A stretch of DNA of 64,000 bases from Bombyx mori (GCF_030269925.1 NC_085126.1:8000501-8064500); one strand, 5' to 3'; positions 35,501 through 43,800 are shown, counted from the first letter of the stretch. Notes: a model not told the origin generated them from the letters alone. Translations and numbers: made by a program.

Positions 35501-38500
35501 TGAATCATTAAATAAATGATTCAATGTCCTTAAACTAACACTCAAATACCTCTCGCAGAGAAGTATCTCTGGAAGAATTGGACTGACATGGAAATTACAC
35601 GTAGCAATCTGTAATTGAGAATCTTGCATACGCAGGATGCTCACATCCCAAGCATTAGTTTAAAAATGGGTTTTCGACAAAAACTTTAGTGTTTTTGCCC
35701 TCATTGCTGTTGCTAAGAAAACAACATCCAACATTCGTATGTAAGATAATCTCCTCTGCGACATGTGTGCCCTCATGAGATCAAAGTCCTCATGATTGTT
35801 TTACTAATGATCAAAAACTGAAGATGCGAAATGTAGATGTTTACTCAAACTTGGCACATGGTATTTCAGGCCACAGATTTTTAAAATGATTACATATTTA
35901 TTCATGATTTTAAATTAAATACTTACAACAAAGAGATCTGTGAGGGGTCTTGCAAAATTCTCAAGGACATGTTTGATTTCCTCCCATAGTTTTTGAGATT
36001 TAAATTCGTATCTGTACCTCTTGAATAATGAATGAGCTGTCCGTAGTATACCATTAATCACATGGAAGTCGCCTAGAATGAAAAATAAACAAACAAAATA
36101 AATGCTTGTAGATTGTGAGTGCCCTTTAAGACAAATAAATAACTAATAAATAATATTAAATAACTGGAACCAAATCACGCGTGGTCATCCAGCCTCAAAT
36201 GTAATATACCCTGTGTTATGGGTACCAGAGACTGACATACATACTTATATATGTACATGTAGAAATATACATATATATAGATAATAATTACTCAGAAAAA
36301 GAGCAAACAAACCTGTTCATCACACTAATGTTTTTCCGATGTGGGAATCAAACCTACAAGCTTTGGCGCGGCAGTTAGGAGCACTTACTACTGCACCACA
36401 GGGAAAATTCAAGGAATTAACTTTAAACCTTTCACGCATATCAGGGCCCAGACAATACAATAATTTTAATTCTATAACCTTAACATCCTAAGTAACATGA
36501 ACTAGTATAAAAATAAATGATTAGATTACTTTTAGTTCATTTTGATATTTAAGTATAATTATTATTATTATTGCTGTTCAAGGCTTCATGATTCACCTAT
36601 CTCTAGTGACAAGGGGCAAGAAAAAACATACCATGAATGCCACTAAGCACCTTGAGATATGAGGTGTGCAGTCCTAGCCTAAAGTTGAATTTACCTGTAG
36701 CAAATTTTTCCACCATTTCTGGTATAAGTGTTGGCCACTTCTCAGGAAAATCATATTTTCCGATTATGGAAACGGCATCACTAAATTGTTTCTGTATTGC
36801 TTCTGGTGATTTAAGCATCAAGTTCACTATGAGATTCTTGATAGAGACTCTGTCTGCCATATGAATGCGATCCACGCCGTCTTCTTCCTGAAATTATTTT
36901 AAAATTCCAACTTATGCACACAGAGATGGGAGGCTGATTAGAGATCAAAAGTCCTATATGCAGTTGCACCGCGCATGGAGTTTGTCTTGTTATTCAACTA
37001 TGTGGTACATACAGCCTAGAACAGCTCTTCATATCTTCCATTGGGTGTTGCAAAAGGCATTGCAAGGTTGCAAAAGGATTCAGTGAAAAATAAGCTTGCA
37101 ACATTCTCTAAGTAGAGTACTAGCACACTCTGAATACTATATACCCACTTAAATCGGCCATGAAGCAATCATGTATAACAAGCATTATATAATTCAATTG
37201 AGAGTTCGACCTCATCTATACTAATATATAAATCTACAGTGGTTTTTACAGATGTTCTGTTGTAACTACTGAACCATGCATCCGATTGACTTGAAACTTG
37301 GTATCCATATAGAAAATACATGCACTTAATGGATAAGCTAATAAGTATATAAGTGTTGGACTCCCTACACCAGTTGCGGGGGCATTAATGATGAGAATCT
37401 TTGTGGGGGTGAGAAATAATAATGTTAATTTTAAATGCCCAGCAAAGTGGATGAGTACAGCTAGTGTCTCAATATAGTCATTCACACATGTATGGTCTCC
37501 AGTGATCGCTTTAGCAGCTTTAGTTGGTGGTATCAACACAACTTGATCAATAATCAACTGCAGTAGTACTCTTTGTTTAGCTTGACCATTCCATTTCCAT
37601 TCCAGGAAAAGACAGAGTGGAAGTTTTACAGGTGAAGTAACTATAAAAATTTGAGTATTTACTTACAATAGGCCAATTCCGTTTAATATAGTTTTTAAAC
37701 ACAATTGCTGCTGCCACTCTAATTGTATTATCATAGTTGTTCTTGTCAATGAGATGCAACAATAGTATGGCATAGTTCTGGTTGACTTCTACACTCTCTA
37801 AAAATTTCTCAGCTACAAAAAAATCACAATGATTTAATGGTGTTTTAGTGTATTTTTTTATCTAGATAAGAACTCGAAATCATGTGAGGGGTGGATATAG
37901 TAATGTGAATTTCTTTTAAAAATATTAACTGTAACTGTAACTGTGTTCAGTGTAATATAATCGACTCCCCTAGTTTCAAATTCAAACATCTCAATTCCAT
38001 CCCAAATGCCCTTTTTTTGTCAAATTTTACCTTATAATAGCGTTGTATGCATTACATAAAAAGAGTTGGTATAATGGCGATTAATTTAAAACAATTTCCT
38101 GTAATAGGAGTTACATCAAAAAATTTTTATTGGTCTATGAATGAAGTAACAAAATAACATTTAAATTAGAAGTACAAACATAAATATTTCTAGTATCCAA
38201 CTCACGCAGTACCACGTTAGTTATTCATTATGATTATTCTGCATAAGCTAACTGACTACAAGCCATCAATTTCGATATAATACATTTTCAAGCTTGGAAT
38301 TAAAATAGTACTGCTACTTCCCATTGCATAGCTGTTTAGTTCTTTGCTATCAGAGAACTGATTTAATATTTCAAAATATTTAAATATCATTAAAATAAGT
38401 AATAGTTAAGTCACAATAATAACAAAACCAACCGGGTCTTCTGATGTTCTGATCTGGATTCAATGTTTGCTGTAAGTAGTTTGCTAGAGTTGCCAAATTT

Positions 38501-38517
38501 TCTTCGGTTACATCCAT
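17598..38517 (-). CDS. CSE1L: Exportin-2 (CSE1L/CAS), 19 coding exons
   Basis: Importin-beta-family receptor that, with Ran-GTP, returns importin-alpha from nucleus to cytoplasm. Exons 5' to 3': 38517-38433, 37812-37667, 36887-36695, 36072-35927, 34976-34779, 33756-33586, 32485-32356, 31442-31279, 29649-29460, 28630-28530, 27519-27333, 26725-26569, 23996-23905, 23028-22817, 22240-22143, 21362-21195, 19883-19721, 18632-18488, 17752-17598. All borders are GT-AG and the phases join to 966 codons with no internal stop (the human protein has about 971). Landmarks: start MDVTEENLATL; VFKNYIKRNW (importin-beta N domain); DFPEKWP; SLNYQDLPEFFEDNM; SICEKVVIPNMEFR; RRDIEGSDVDTRRRAACDLV; KDAAVYLVTSLAS; PHFNHYLFE; the C-terminal acidic DDHFVEVDDAPGYQ; stop TAA at 17600-17598. 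HEAT-repeat length is complete. Exons 9, 11, 14 and 17-19 are very GC-rich and Ala/Arg-rich, unlike the AT-rich exons 1-7. Introns are full of SINEs, LINEs and MITEs. Confidence 0.97.
17969..18405 (-). mobile_element. Bm1-type SINE, nearly full length
   Basis: Poly-T, ATGAGTGAACGAGCTCACGG, CACCCTTCAAACCGAAACGC, CCTACCAACACTAATTACAC, the GTGGAAGTCAATCGTGAACA block, and the tRNA-like head to 18405. CSE1L intron 18. Confidence 0.9.
19160..19710. repeat. Minisatellite, 125-bp period built of short GTGTAC/GCGCGT units
   Basis: The array is made of motifs such as AGTGCGCGTGCAGT, GCGCGTAGTGTACA and AGTGCGCATAGTACAC. AGTGCGCATAGTACA recurs at 19371 and 19496, a 125-bp higher period; a diverged first unit starts near 19226. 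The right end degenerates to a 16-bp unit GTGCGCGTAGTGTACA-like run. It ends about 11 bp from the donor of CSE1L exon 17 (exon border 19721). Confidence 0.9.
20205..20575 (-). mobile_element. Jockey-like LINE 3' end
   Basis: Contains CACCGGATCGGACACGCGAC, GAGAAGATCCGGCGAGAAAC, GTACCTAAAAGCACCGTTAA and GATCGGGAGGATCC, the reverse complement of the 3' part of the LINE at 29768-30912. CSE1L intron 16. Confidence 0.75.
20596..20690 (+). mobile_element. Bm1-type SINE fragment
   Basis: CACTGGTGGTAGGACGTATT, CACCCTGCCTATTTCTGCCG and TTGCGTTTCGGTTTGAAG match the middle of the plus-oriented SINE at 24217. The rest is lost. Confidence 0.7.
21462..21580 (-). mobile_element. CR1-like LINE 3' tail
   Basis: TTTTTTTTATTGCCC, GCAGACGAGCATACGGCCCA, CGTCGCCCATGGA and GCTAGGGGCAGAGCCAAGCC. 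The same tail is at 22645-22775. CSE1L intron 15. Confidence 0.65.
21742..22127 (+). mobile_element. A-tailed retroposon with exact 12-bp TSD at CSE1L exon 15 donor
   Basis: Starts GACTTTTTGGCGAGAACACG and ends ACCAGGTCATAAAATCCC plus an A-run. The duplication CTTTCAGTAACT lies at 21730-21741 and 22128-22139. On the CSE1L strand the second copy covers intron positions +4 to +15 after the exon 15 donor (GT at 22142-22141). Confidence 0.85.
22645..22775 (-). mobile_element. CR1-like LINE 3' tail
   Basis: TTTTTTTTATTGCCCTTGTG, GCAGACGAGCATACGGCCCA, GATGGTGAGTGGTTACCGTC and GCAATGCTAGGGGCAGAGCC. About 40 bp from CSE1L exon 14. Confidence 0.7.
23029..23904. other. CSE1L intron 13, no gene seen
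   Basis: AT-rich intron sequence; no clear element boundaries or coding signal. Confidence 0.45.
24217..24668 (+). mobile_element. Bm1-type SINE, full length
   Basis: The tRNA-like head starts GTCGTCGTGGCCTAAAGGAT (A-box-like TGGCCTAAAGG) with B-box-like GGTGTTCGAATCTC. It is followed by the body (TGGTGGTAGGACCTATTGTG, TGCGTTTCGGTTTGAAGGGT, GGTGGGTGGCGCATTTACG) and a poly-A of more than 25 bases. CSE1L intron 12, antisense to the gene. Confidence 0.92.
24669..25350. repeat. AT-rich intron with AC/AT microsatellite
   Basis: Contains a stretch around 25075-25190 that recurs in the same orientation near 25445-25560 (TACAGAGTACAAGGGCACTA-like and AAATCTCTTCCA), probably LINE 3' ends, and an (AC)n-(AT)n microsatellite at 25262-25322. 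No gene. Confidence 0.5.
25351..25910. mobile_element. TIR element with inverted ends of about 35-40 bp
   Basis: The left end TATATCGACGCTTGAAAGGC AAACATGACTAAGCGACAAT and the reverse complement of the right end (TATATAGACGCTCGAAAGGC AAACGTGACTAAGCGACAAT) match with three differences. The interior includes a LINE-tail-like copy and no transposase. CSE1L intron 12. Confidence 0.7.
26135..26527 (-). mobile_element. Bm1-type SINE, left end lost
   Basis: Begins inside CCCACCTGATGTTACGTGGT, then CACCCTTCAAACCGAAACGC and the tRNA-like head ending at GGCCACAACGAC (26527), about 40 bp from the CSE1L exon 12 donor. Confidence 0.85.
26877..27215 (-). mobile_element. MITE half copy fused to jockey-like LINE 3' end
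   Basis: 26877-26962 equals the left half of the MITE at 10255 (TTAGTGCGAGTTTCTTAACG ... CCCCTAGCGGCAAAC). It then changes abruptly to the LINE 3' end (ACACGAGCCCTAGCAAGAGC, CACCGGATCGGAAACGCGAC) to about 27215. CSE1L intron 11. Confidence 0.7.
27690..27930 (+). mobile_element. CR1-like LINE 3' end
   Basis: The plus frame reads LWNELSSTVSRAL..., followed by TATGACATGTCCTTCTTCAA AAGAGGCTTGTGGAGAG, then the tail CATCAGGTGGACCGTATGCT and an A-run at 27921-27930. Confidence 0.7.
27951..28190 (+). mobile_element. LINE RT C-terminal fragment (WYGHVMR type)
   Basis: The plus frame reads LGWYGHVMRRNENEVGKRML and GKGRPKKK followed by a stop: the same type as 3763-4096, inactive. Confidence 0.65.
28193..28330 (-). 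mobile_element. Degenerate Bm1-type SINE fragment
   Basis: GAGCTCACGGCTTGAAATAAGAG, CACTCTTCAAATCGAAAAGC and CCTACCACCAGTAAGAC, with internal deletions (sequences split to stay short). Confidence 0.55.
28805..29050 (-). mobile_element. Bm1-type SINE, head missing
   Basis: TTTTTTATTTATTGCTGAG, GGTTGGACGATCTCACAGCC, CACCCTTCAGACCGAAACGC and CTACCAGCAGTAA. CSE1L intron 9. Confidence 0.8.
29768..30912 (+). mobile_element. Jockey-like LINE: RT C-terminal half and 3' UTR
   Basis: An open frame from about 29768 to 30713 encodes the palm onwards: GVPQGSALSPLLFSLYINDI, then FADDTAIYYS (the catalytic FADD) and KYLGVTLDSRMTF. It continues to the C-terminus, and the 3' UTR ends in an A-run at about 30912. 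Endonuclease and fingers are missing, so it is 5'-truncated, but the remaining frame is intact over 300 codons and is therefore young. It lies antisense in CSE1L intron 8. This is the reference copy for the ends at 340, 5402, 20205 and 26963. Confidence 0.88.
31463..31802. mobile_element. MITE, 340 bp, TA duplication, at CSE1L exon 8 acceptor
   Basis: The ends ATTGGACCGTTTATTTTGAA AGTGGTGTAAGTCCATTTT (left) and its near-exact inverse (right) are flanked by TA at 31461-31462 and 31803-31804. An internal GAAAGTGGTGTAAGTCCA copy is near 31649. The left end is 20 bp from CSE1L exon 8 (31442), in the acceptor region. Confidence 0.85.
32555..32622 (+). mobile_element. Bm1-type SINE 3' fragment
   Basis: CAAGATGGGTGGCGTATTTACG and TAGATGTCTATGGGCTCCAG match the distal body of the plus-oriented SINE. 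Short remnant in CSE1L intron 6. Confidence 0.65.
33022..33067. repeat. Perfect 14-bp stem hairpin
   Basis: TTGGCTCCTGATTG (33022-33035) and CAATCAGGAGCCAA (33054-33067) are exact inverse repeats around a GC-rich 18-base loop, in a locally GC-rich patch of CSE1L intron 6. Function unknown. Confidence 0.6.
33321..33562 (-). mobile_element. Bm1-type SINE, head missing
   Basis: Poly-T, GGGTGAACGAGGTCACAGCC, CACCCTTCAAACCGAAACCC and CCTACGAGCAGTAA; ends about 24 bp before the CSE1L exon 6 donor (33586). Confidence 0.82.
33807..34090 (+). repeat. Dispersed repeat, copy 2 (TAGCTGACCCGGCA... family)
   Basis: Same start, middle (ACAAATAATTCAAGACCAAA) and GAACAGCAATTCA end as 1588-1872, followed by a TATATAAATAGATAGA simple tail. 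CSE1L intron 5. Confidence 0.6.
34126..34228. repeat. Imperfect palindrome with GTGCACC.../...GGTGCAC arms
   Basis: GTGCACCAAGGGAGAAAAGT AGGACATTTC and GATGTCCTACTTTTTTCCCG CGGTGCAC are imperfect inverse repeats of about 30 bp around a 45-bp GC-rich centre. It could be a very small TIR element. CSE1L intron 5. Confidence 0.5.
35143..35445 (+). mobile_element. Bm1-type SINE with a four-fold start motif
   Basis: The left border has TTACTGGTGGTAGGA-type units repeated four times between 35143 and 35205 before the regular body (CCTGCCTATTTATGCCGTGA, GGTGGGTGGCGCATTTACG) and the A-tail near 35445. The head is absent. Confidence 0.8.
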
Positions 38518-38813
38518 ATTAGTTTTTAAAGCCAAAACAACCTTTTAAACCACGTTTAGTGCTATATTTACTACAATAACTGTTGATAACCAAATTCAAC
38601 TTTCAGGACCGCTGTGATGTGATATGACTACCGTATTAAATTAAGTGTATAATCTATGACTACCGTGTATTATCTATAATCTATGGTGACGTTAAGTATA
38701 TCATAGATAAATTAAATTACTAAAATATTGTATTTTTTTTTTTAATTCTAAATAATTATATCATTCAACTGCAACCCTGTGTCTGTGTGACGTCACGGCT
38801 CAGTTACATAGTA
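38518..38813 (-). promoter_or_regulatory. CSE1L 5' flank and presumed promoter
   Basis: About 300 bp between the CSE1L start codon and the TIR element at 38814, AT-rich, with a short internal near-duplication (ATGACTACCGTRTTA at about 38621 and 38656). A core promoter must lie here or in the transposons beyond. No TATA or initiator can be singled out. Confidence 0.3.
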
Positions 38814-39326
38814 TGGAGGGTAGAGGTAAGGAGAACCGTCTCCTATGGGAGAAGCTTGAAAAAGTGTCCCACTTTCTGCACTAAATAACAGATCAAAAAT
38901 CCTCCAGAATGGCGCTAGCATAGGCACAGGGTATGATATGAATTGAGCAGTTGTGAACTGATTGAAATATGCTGAGTTAGGAAATTTAATATATTTAATG
39001 ACTAGAGTAATTAGTGATAGTAAATATACAAGACTTGCATGTTTACGTACTCCAAACTAATTTCGTCAATATAACCTAAAATTATTGCTGTGGTAAAACG
39101 TGGAGACATAGATTGCATTTTCTCATCAGCTTTAAATAAAATACTTTTTGTCATTTTGTAGTGCTTACAGTTCTTTTGTCCTTTTTTATTTCTCTATCTT
39201 ATACTAATAATTTTCAGCGCCTTTTTTAAATTTTACCCGGTTGCTACCGTAGCGACACCTTTATTTACCAGATTTTAACGGACACTTTTTAAACTTAAAG
39301 ACGGTTTTCCTTACCTCTACCCTCCG
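38814..39326. mobile_element. TIR MITE, 513 bp, TA duplication
   Basis: Ends TGGAGGGTAGAGGTAAGGA and the reverse complement of TCCTTACCTCTACCCTCCG, flanked by TA at 38812-38813 and 39327-39328. Same terminus as 15864-16833. No ORF. It sits directly upstream of CSE1L. Confidence 0.8.
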
Positions 39327-39345
39327 TATTACGTAGATATTAAGC

Positions 39346-39721
39346 GGGACTTTTTGGCGGGAACACGAGGAGTGAAGTTGTGTGATTTGTTTTATTTTGT
39401 CTATTTATTGTTTCTTCAGGTTTAAATTTGTAATAACGATGGTTTATTAACTATTTAATATCTGTGGAAGTACGCAAATGTGGGAAAATAAAACAAAGCC
39501 GATGGACGTAGCTTCTCGGGATCCTCCAAAAAGTCCATTTCAACCCATATCATCTCATCTCATTTCATTTGATTTCATCCCAGTTGATTAATATTTCAAA
39601 TTAATCATCTTCATTTCATTTCATTTCATAATTTTTCATAAAAATAAGCATATAATAAATTAAAATAAGACAGGACTTAAAGGTCTCAGTTACCAGGTCA
39701 TAAAATCTCTTAAAAAAAAGA
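39346..39721 (+). mobile_element. A-tailed retroposon, copy upstream of CSE1L
   Basis: GGGACTTTTTGGCGGGAACA to TACCAGGTCATAAAATCTCT TAAAAAAAA. A possible duplication ATATTAAGCG (left) / ATATTAAACG (right, 8-10 bp after the tail) has one mismatch. Confidence 0.75.
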
Positions 39722-39739
39722 GTTAATAATATTAAACGT

Positions 39740-40156
39740 TTTTTTTTATAAGAGATTTTATGACCTGGTAACTAAGACCTTTAAGTCATGTCTAATTTTA
39801 CTTTATATTCTTAATTTTATGAAAAATGATAATATGGAGTGAAATGAAATGAAGATGATTAATTTGAGACATTAATCAACTGGGATGAAATTTAATGAAA
39901 TGAGATGATATGGGATGAAATATAATCGCAGTAAAATGGTGGTCATTTACTGAGATTTTTTCAGTGGACTTTTTGGAGGAACCCGAGAAGTTACGTCCAG
40001 CAGCTTTGTTTCATTTTCCTACATTTGAGCACTTTCACAGATATTAAACAGTTAATAAACCACCATTATTACACATTTAAACCCGAAGAAACACTAAATA
40101 GACAAAATAAAACAAATCACACAACTTCACTCCTCGCGTTCCCGCCAAAAAGTCCA
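39740..40156 (-). mobile_element. A-tailed retroposon, inverted copy with exact 12-bp TSD
   Basis: Reads in reverse of its neighbours: T-run, GAGATTTTATGACCTGGTAA ... CGTTCCCGCCAAAAAGTCC. It is flanked by AATATTAAACGT at 39728-39739 and 40157-40168, which shows independent target-primed insertion and not inversion. Confidence 0.88.
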
Positions 40157-40248
40157 AATATTAAACGTCAACATAATATTTTAGAGGCTATCTACAAATA
40201 TATTAAGTGTATAATCTATGCTATCTACCACAAAATCAAAATCGATTG

Positions 40249-40660
40249 ACTTTTTGGCCGGAACGCGAGGAGTGTGATTTGTTTTATTTTGTCTATTTAG
40301 TGTTTCTTCGGGTTTAAATGTGTAATAATGGTGGTTTATTAACTGTTTAATATCTGTGAAAGTGCACAAATGTGGGAAAATGAAACAAAGCCGCTGGACG
40401 TAACTTCTCGGGATCCTCCAAAAAGTCCACTGAAAAAATCTTAGTAAATGACCACCATTTTACTAAGATTATATTTCATCCCATATCATCTCAATTCATT
40501 TCATTTAATTTCATCCCAGTTGATTAGTGTCTCAAATTAATCATCTTCATTACATTTCACTCCATAATATCATTTTTCATAAAAATATGAATAATATAAA
40601 ATAAAATAAGACATGACTTAAAGGTCTCAGTTACCAGGTCATAAAATCTCTTAAAAAAAT
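40249..40660 (+). mobile_element. A-tailed retroposon, reference copy with exact 14-bp TSD
   Basis: The 412 bp run from ACTTTTTGGCCGGAACGCGA to TAAAATCTCTTAAAAAAAT. ATCAAAATCGATTG flanks both ends (40235-40248, 40661-40674). There is no ORF. TGGCCGGAACG near the start and GGTTTAAATG about 60 bp on are weakly A-box- and B-box-like, so an RNA polymerase III SINE is possible but unproven. Confidence 0.88.
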
Positions 40661-40971
40661 ATCAAAATCGATTGTATTTTGTATTCTAAATTAAATATTA
40701 TGTGTACAGTGCTCTAAATTTACCATGTGGATACATTCATAGAGTGGTTTGTGGACTCTCAGTGCAAAAATACAAGTATATAATTACGATCAAGTTATTT
40801 GTTCACGTCCCAAATAGATAAATGTGGTTTATATGGTTTAACTTTGCATGGCGAGATCCACTACATAATTTTCTAAATACTGCAATTTATTTCTGTGATA
40901 ATAAGTATTTTCTTTCCAAAATATTTTAAAGTTTTATGATCTTTATAATGCCATTTACACATATTTGAATT

Positions 40972-41430
40972 TTTTTTTTTTTTTTTTTTTTTTTTATTGC
41001 TTAGATGGGTGGACGAGCTCACAGCCCACCTGATGTTAAGTGGTTACTGGAGCCCATAGACATCTACAACGTAGACGCGCCACCCACCTTGAGATACAAG
41101 TTCTAAAGTCTCAGTATAGTTACAACGGCTACCCCAACCCTTCAAACCGAAACGCATTACTGCTTCACGGCAGAAATAAGCAGGGCGGTGGTACCTATCC
41201 GCGCGGACTCACAAGAGGTCCTACCACCAGTAATTACGCAAATTATAATTTTGCGGGTTTTGATTTTTATTACACGATGTTATTCCTTCACCGTGGAAGT
41301 CAATCGTGAACATTTGTTGAGTACATATTTCATTAGAAAAATTGGTACCCGCCTGCGGGATTCGAACACCGGTGCATCGCTTCAACACGAATGCACCGGA
41401 CGTCTTATCCTTTAGGCCACGACGACTACA
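40972..41430 (-). mobile_element. Bm1-type SINE, full length
   Basis: Poly-T of about 25, ATGGGTGGACGAGCTCACAG, the complete body, CCACCAGTAATTACGCAAAT, GTGGAAGTCAATCGTGAACA and the tRNA-like head to GGCCACGACGAC (about 41427). Confidence 0.92.
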
Positions 41431-42009
41431 AATTTTTTACGTTTTCTTGGAAAAACTGATAGATGACCGTTTCTACGCCGATAATAAAATAGAAGTATGT
41501 CGGTCATGGCTATGATAGCCTTTTATATGTAGGAAACAAAAAAACAGTGTCTGATGTAGAATTTAAATATATTTTTTTATGAAAATGTAAGATTGTATTA
41601 CTATTTTTAAATCTATATGTTAAACATCCTGAAATCGTCAAATAAATATAAAAAGTACTTCAATAAACATATATCGCTTAATTGTAAATTACTAATATTA
41701 GACAATTAACTTTGAGCATGTGCCTCAACCTAATTAATCATCTGTCTAGCAATGCAATTGGTACCTTTTATTTAATAATCATCACAGTTTTATTAAGTAG
41801 GCACCTCTGCTTCATTAGCTACCTCTCAACTTAATTAATAAAATTTAATAATCATCACAGTATTGTTTGAGTATGTGCCTATTCTTAATACCTAATTGGT
41901 TCATTTAACAATCATCACAGATTTATTCAGATTGATTCATCTTATTACTAATAAAGGTTAGTAGTTAAATAACAAAAAAAAAAAGGATAAAAAAAGTAAC
42001 AACATTTAA
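41431..42009. other. No gene seen; three short ATCATCACAG repeats
   Basis: AT-rich. TTTAATAATCATCACAGT-like units occur at about 41773, 41848 and 41908 (irregular spacing), each with nearby GTGCCTC/GCACCTC and TTAATTAAT words. Probably a decayed repeat. Confidence 0.4.
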
Positions 42010-43800
42010 TAATCTTCTTTGTCATTACCCTGTTCTTTCTCACTATGCTTTAGGTTTCTGTAGAAGTCATGATACTTATTTGGAATAATTAACGTATCGC
42101 ATAAACTAATCCAGTCTTTATATTTAACTCCAGTGATAGGAATAGAATTATTGTACACCTTCTCTAGAATTAGTTCTTGTTCCTTTTTTTTTTCTCCCTC
42201 TAGTCAATTTTAAATTATTACTGCAGTAAAGTTTTCTATAATTTTCTTCAGAAAAGTCGTGCTTAAATTCTATTATGTCTGGATTATTTCCTTGCACTTT
42301 ACTTCTCTTACCTTATTCCAAGAAATTTTATCTGAATTTGAATCTTTTGTCCAGTTTTTAGTATGCAGCCAAGCTTTAAAATCCCAAACTACGTCTTGAT
42401 CTACTTCTACAACTGTGTATGGTAGATTATTCTGCTTTCTAGATTTATCGCAACTGGATAGGGTAATGTTCGTGCGAGAGATGAAAAGATTCGCATCTCC
42501 ATTTCATTATACATGTATCCCTGTTCTAAATTGATCAGCGGTTGAGTGGTGCATGTCATCTGTGCATAAGCGACTTTAACTTCAGCCAGCATTAGAATTA
42601 CTTTTAAAAATATCCCGTAGTTCGCTTCAGTAGCTAGTACGCCAAAAGGCCTCCTTCCAATCGACATCATACGTTGCCATAAAGCTTGGGTGAGTCGAGG
42701 TAATGCTCGAAAGGTAATTGGAACTGCGGTTGGCGCGGTGCTAGAGCGCAATCGAATGGTGCTCACCTAAGTGCGATCAGTTACATGCAGACGCTTGAGA
42801 AGTGACGCGGTTAGCTGGGCCTGAAATTCCTGGTTCTTCTTTCCACGGAATTTTTCAAACTTGCGGTTCTTTGCGCCTTTTCCTTGCTGCTTACTCTGCT
42901 GTTGTTCCTGAGCCACAGGGGCTTCACCGGTAACGATTTTCTGGTTGTCAGCCATAGTTAAGGATATTGTGGTGGTAAGGATTCCTGAAGTATAAATACC
43001 ACAGGAGGTCAACAATAGGCAAACCAGTACGTCCAACAGTGTAGGTTTCCCTAAAATCGGAGATTATTCTGCTTAGCCCAACGAACCAGTGTGTACCATT
43101 CATCTGGTATGTAAATTAGTTTATTTTTTGCGGTTCGCTCTATTAATGCGTGAACACTATCCGCCTCATTTTGGGTGTGACCTTTTTCTAAGAATCGATG
43201 GGACACATTTACCTTAAACCTATCGCTCGTATGTAAATACATAAAAAACAATGTGATTGCGGTTTTGACCAGCACAGTTATCGGACCAGAATCTAAAATC
43301 TTTGACTCCAGCTTTAACCTTGTTGTCGATAAAAGAAAACAAACAAACTTCATTGGCACCACGCTTAGCAACGGCTTCATCCCGCATGTAGCACGTAGCT
43401 ACTTTTAATCCGGCGTCAAAAACAGTGAAATTATATACTGATAATTCTCTTTAATAATACAGCACACTAATTTCGCCATGTGGAGTGTTATTAATTTTTT
43501 GGAAGTCAAACATCGCGGTGCAAATACTTAGATTCGATTGAGCTTCAATTTTATCTACGTTTTTTAAATCCCTGGCAAGTTTTTTGTTATCGATGTGTGA
43601 CTTATGTTTCATTTCATCGTAATAAGTTGGAGAGATGTTGTTTTTCATTGCATGGCACAGATCACATTGGTCTTTTTTGGGTATGTGAAAAGCTATATTT
43701 AGTTCTTTATTAACAATATCTTTGTATTGTCTCACTGAAGTAGCTATATTTTCAGAACTATACAGTTCTTTACACCACACAGTATATAGGCTGTACATTT
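42010..43800 (-). pseudogene. Decayed DNA-transposon-type protein, split by an insertion
   Basis: Read 5' to 3' on the minus strand: 43798-43451 contains the cysteine pattern of PKKDQCDLCHAM; 43380-43051 contains SHRFLEKGHTQNEADSVHAL and PDEWYTLVRWAKQNN; then a foreign 0.6 kb insert; then 42420-42010 with broken coding that includes WDFKAWLHTKNW and IPNKYHDFYRNL. I recognise this combination from a large family of uncharacterised insect proteins that look transposon-derived, but I cannot name the superfamily. Stops and shifts make it inactive. Confidence 0.5.
42425..43027 (-). other. Foreign insert with a 177-codon ORF, origin unknown
   Basis: Interrupts the transposon protein at a near-perfect 10-bp duplication (CAACTGTGTA 42415-42424, CAACAGTGTA 43028-43037). 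A frame starting at ATG 42955 runs through the insert with one in-frame TAG at 42769-42767 and no stop of its own, so the 3' end is missing. The product starts with a Gln-rich, strongly basic disordered arm (SKQQGKGAKNRKFEKFRGKK) followed by a more ordered, hydrophobic part with FRALPRLTQALWQRM and YNEMEMRIFSSLARTLPYP. A basic arm before a folded domain is common in RNA-virus coat proteins and gag proteins. An endogenous partiti-like coat gene is my best but weak guess. Confidence 0.35.
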
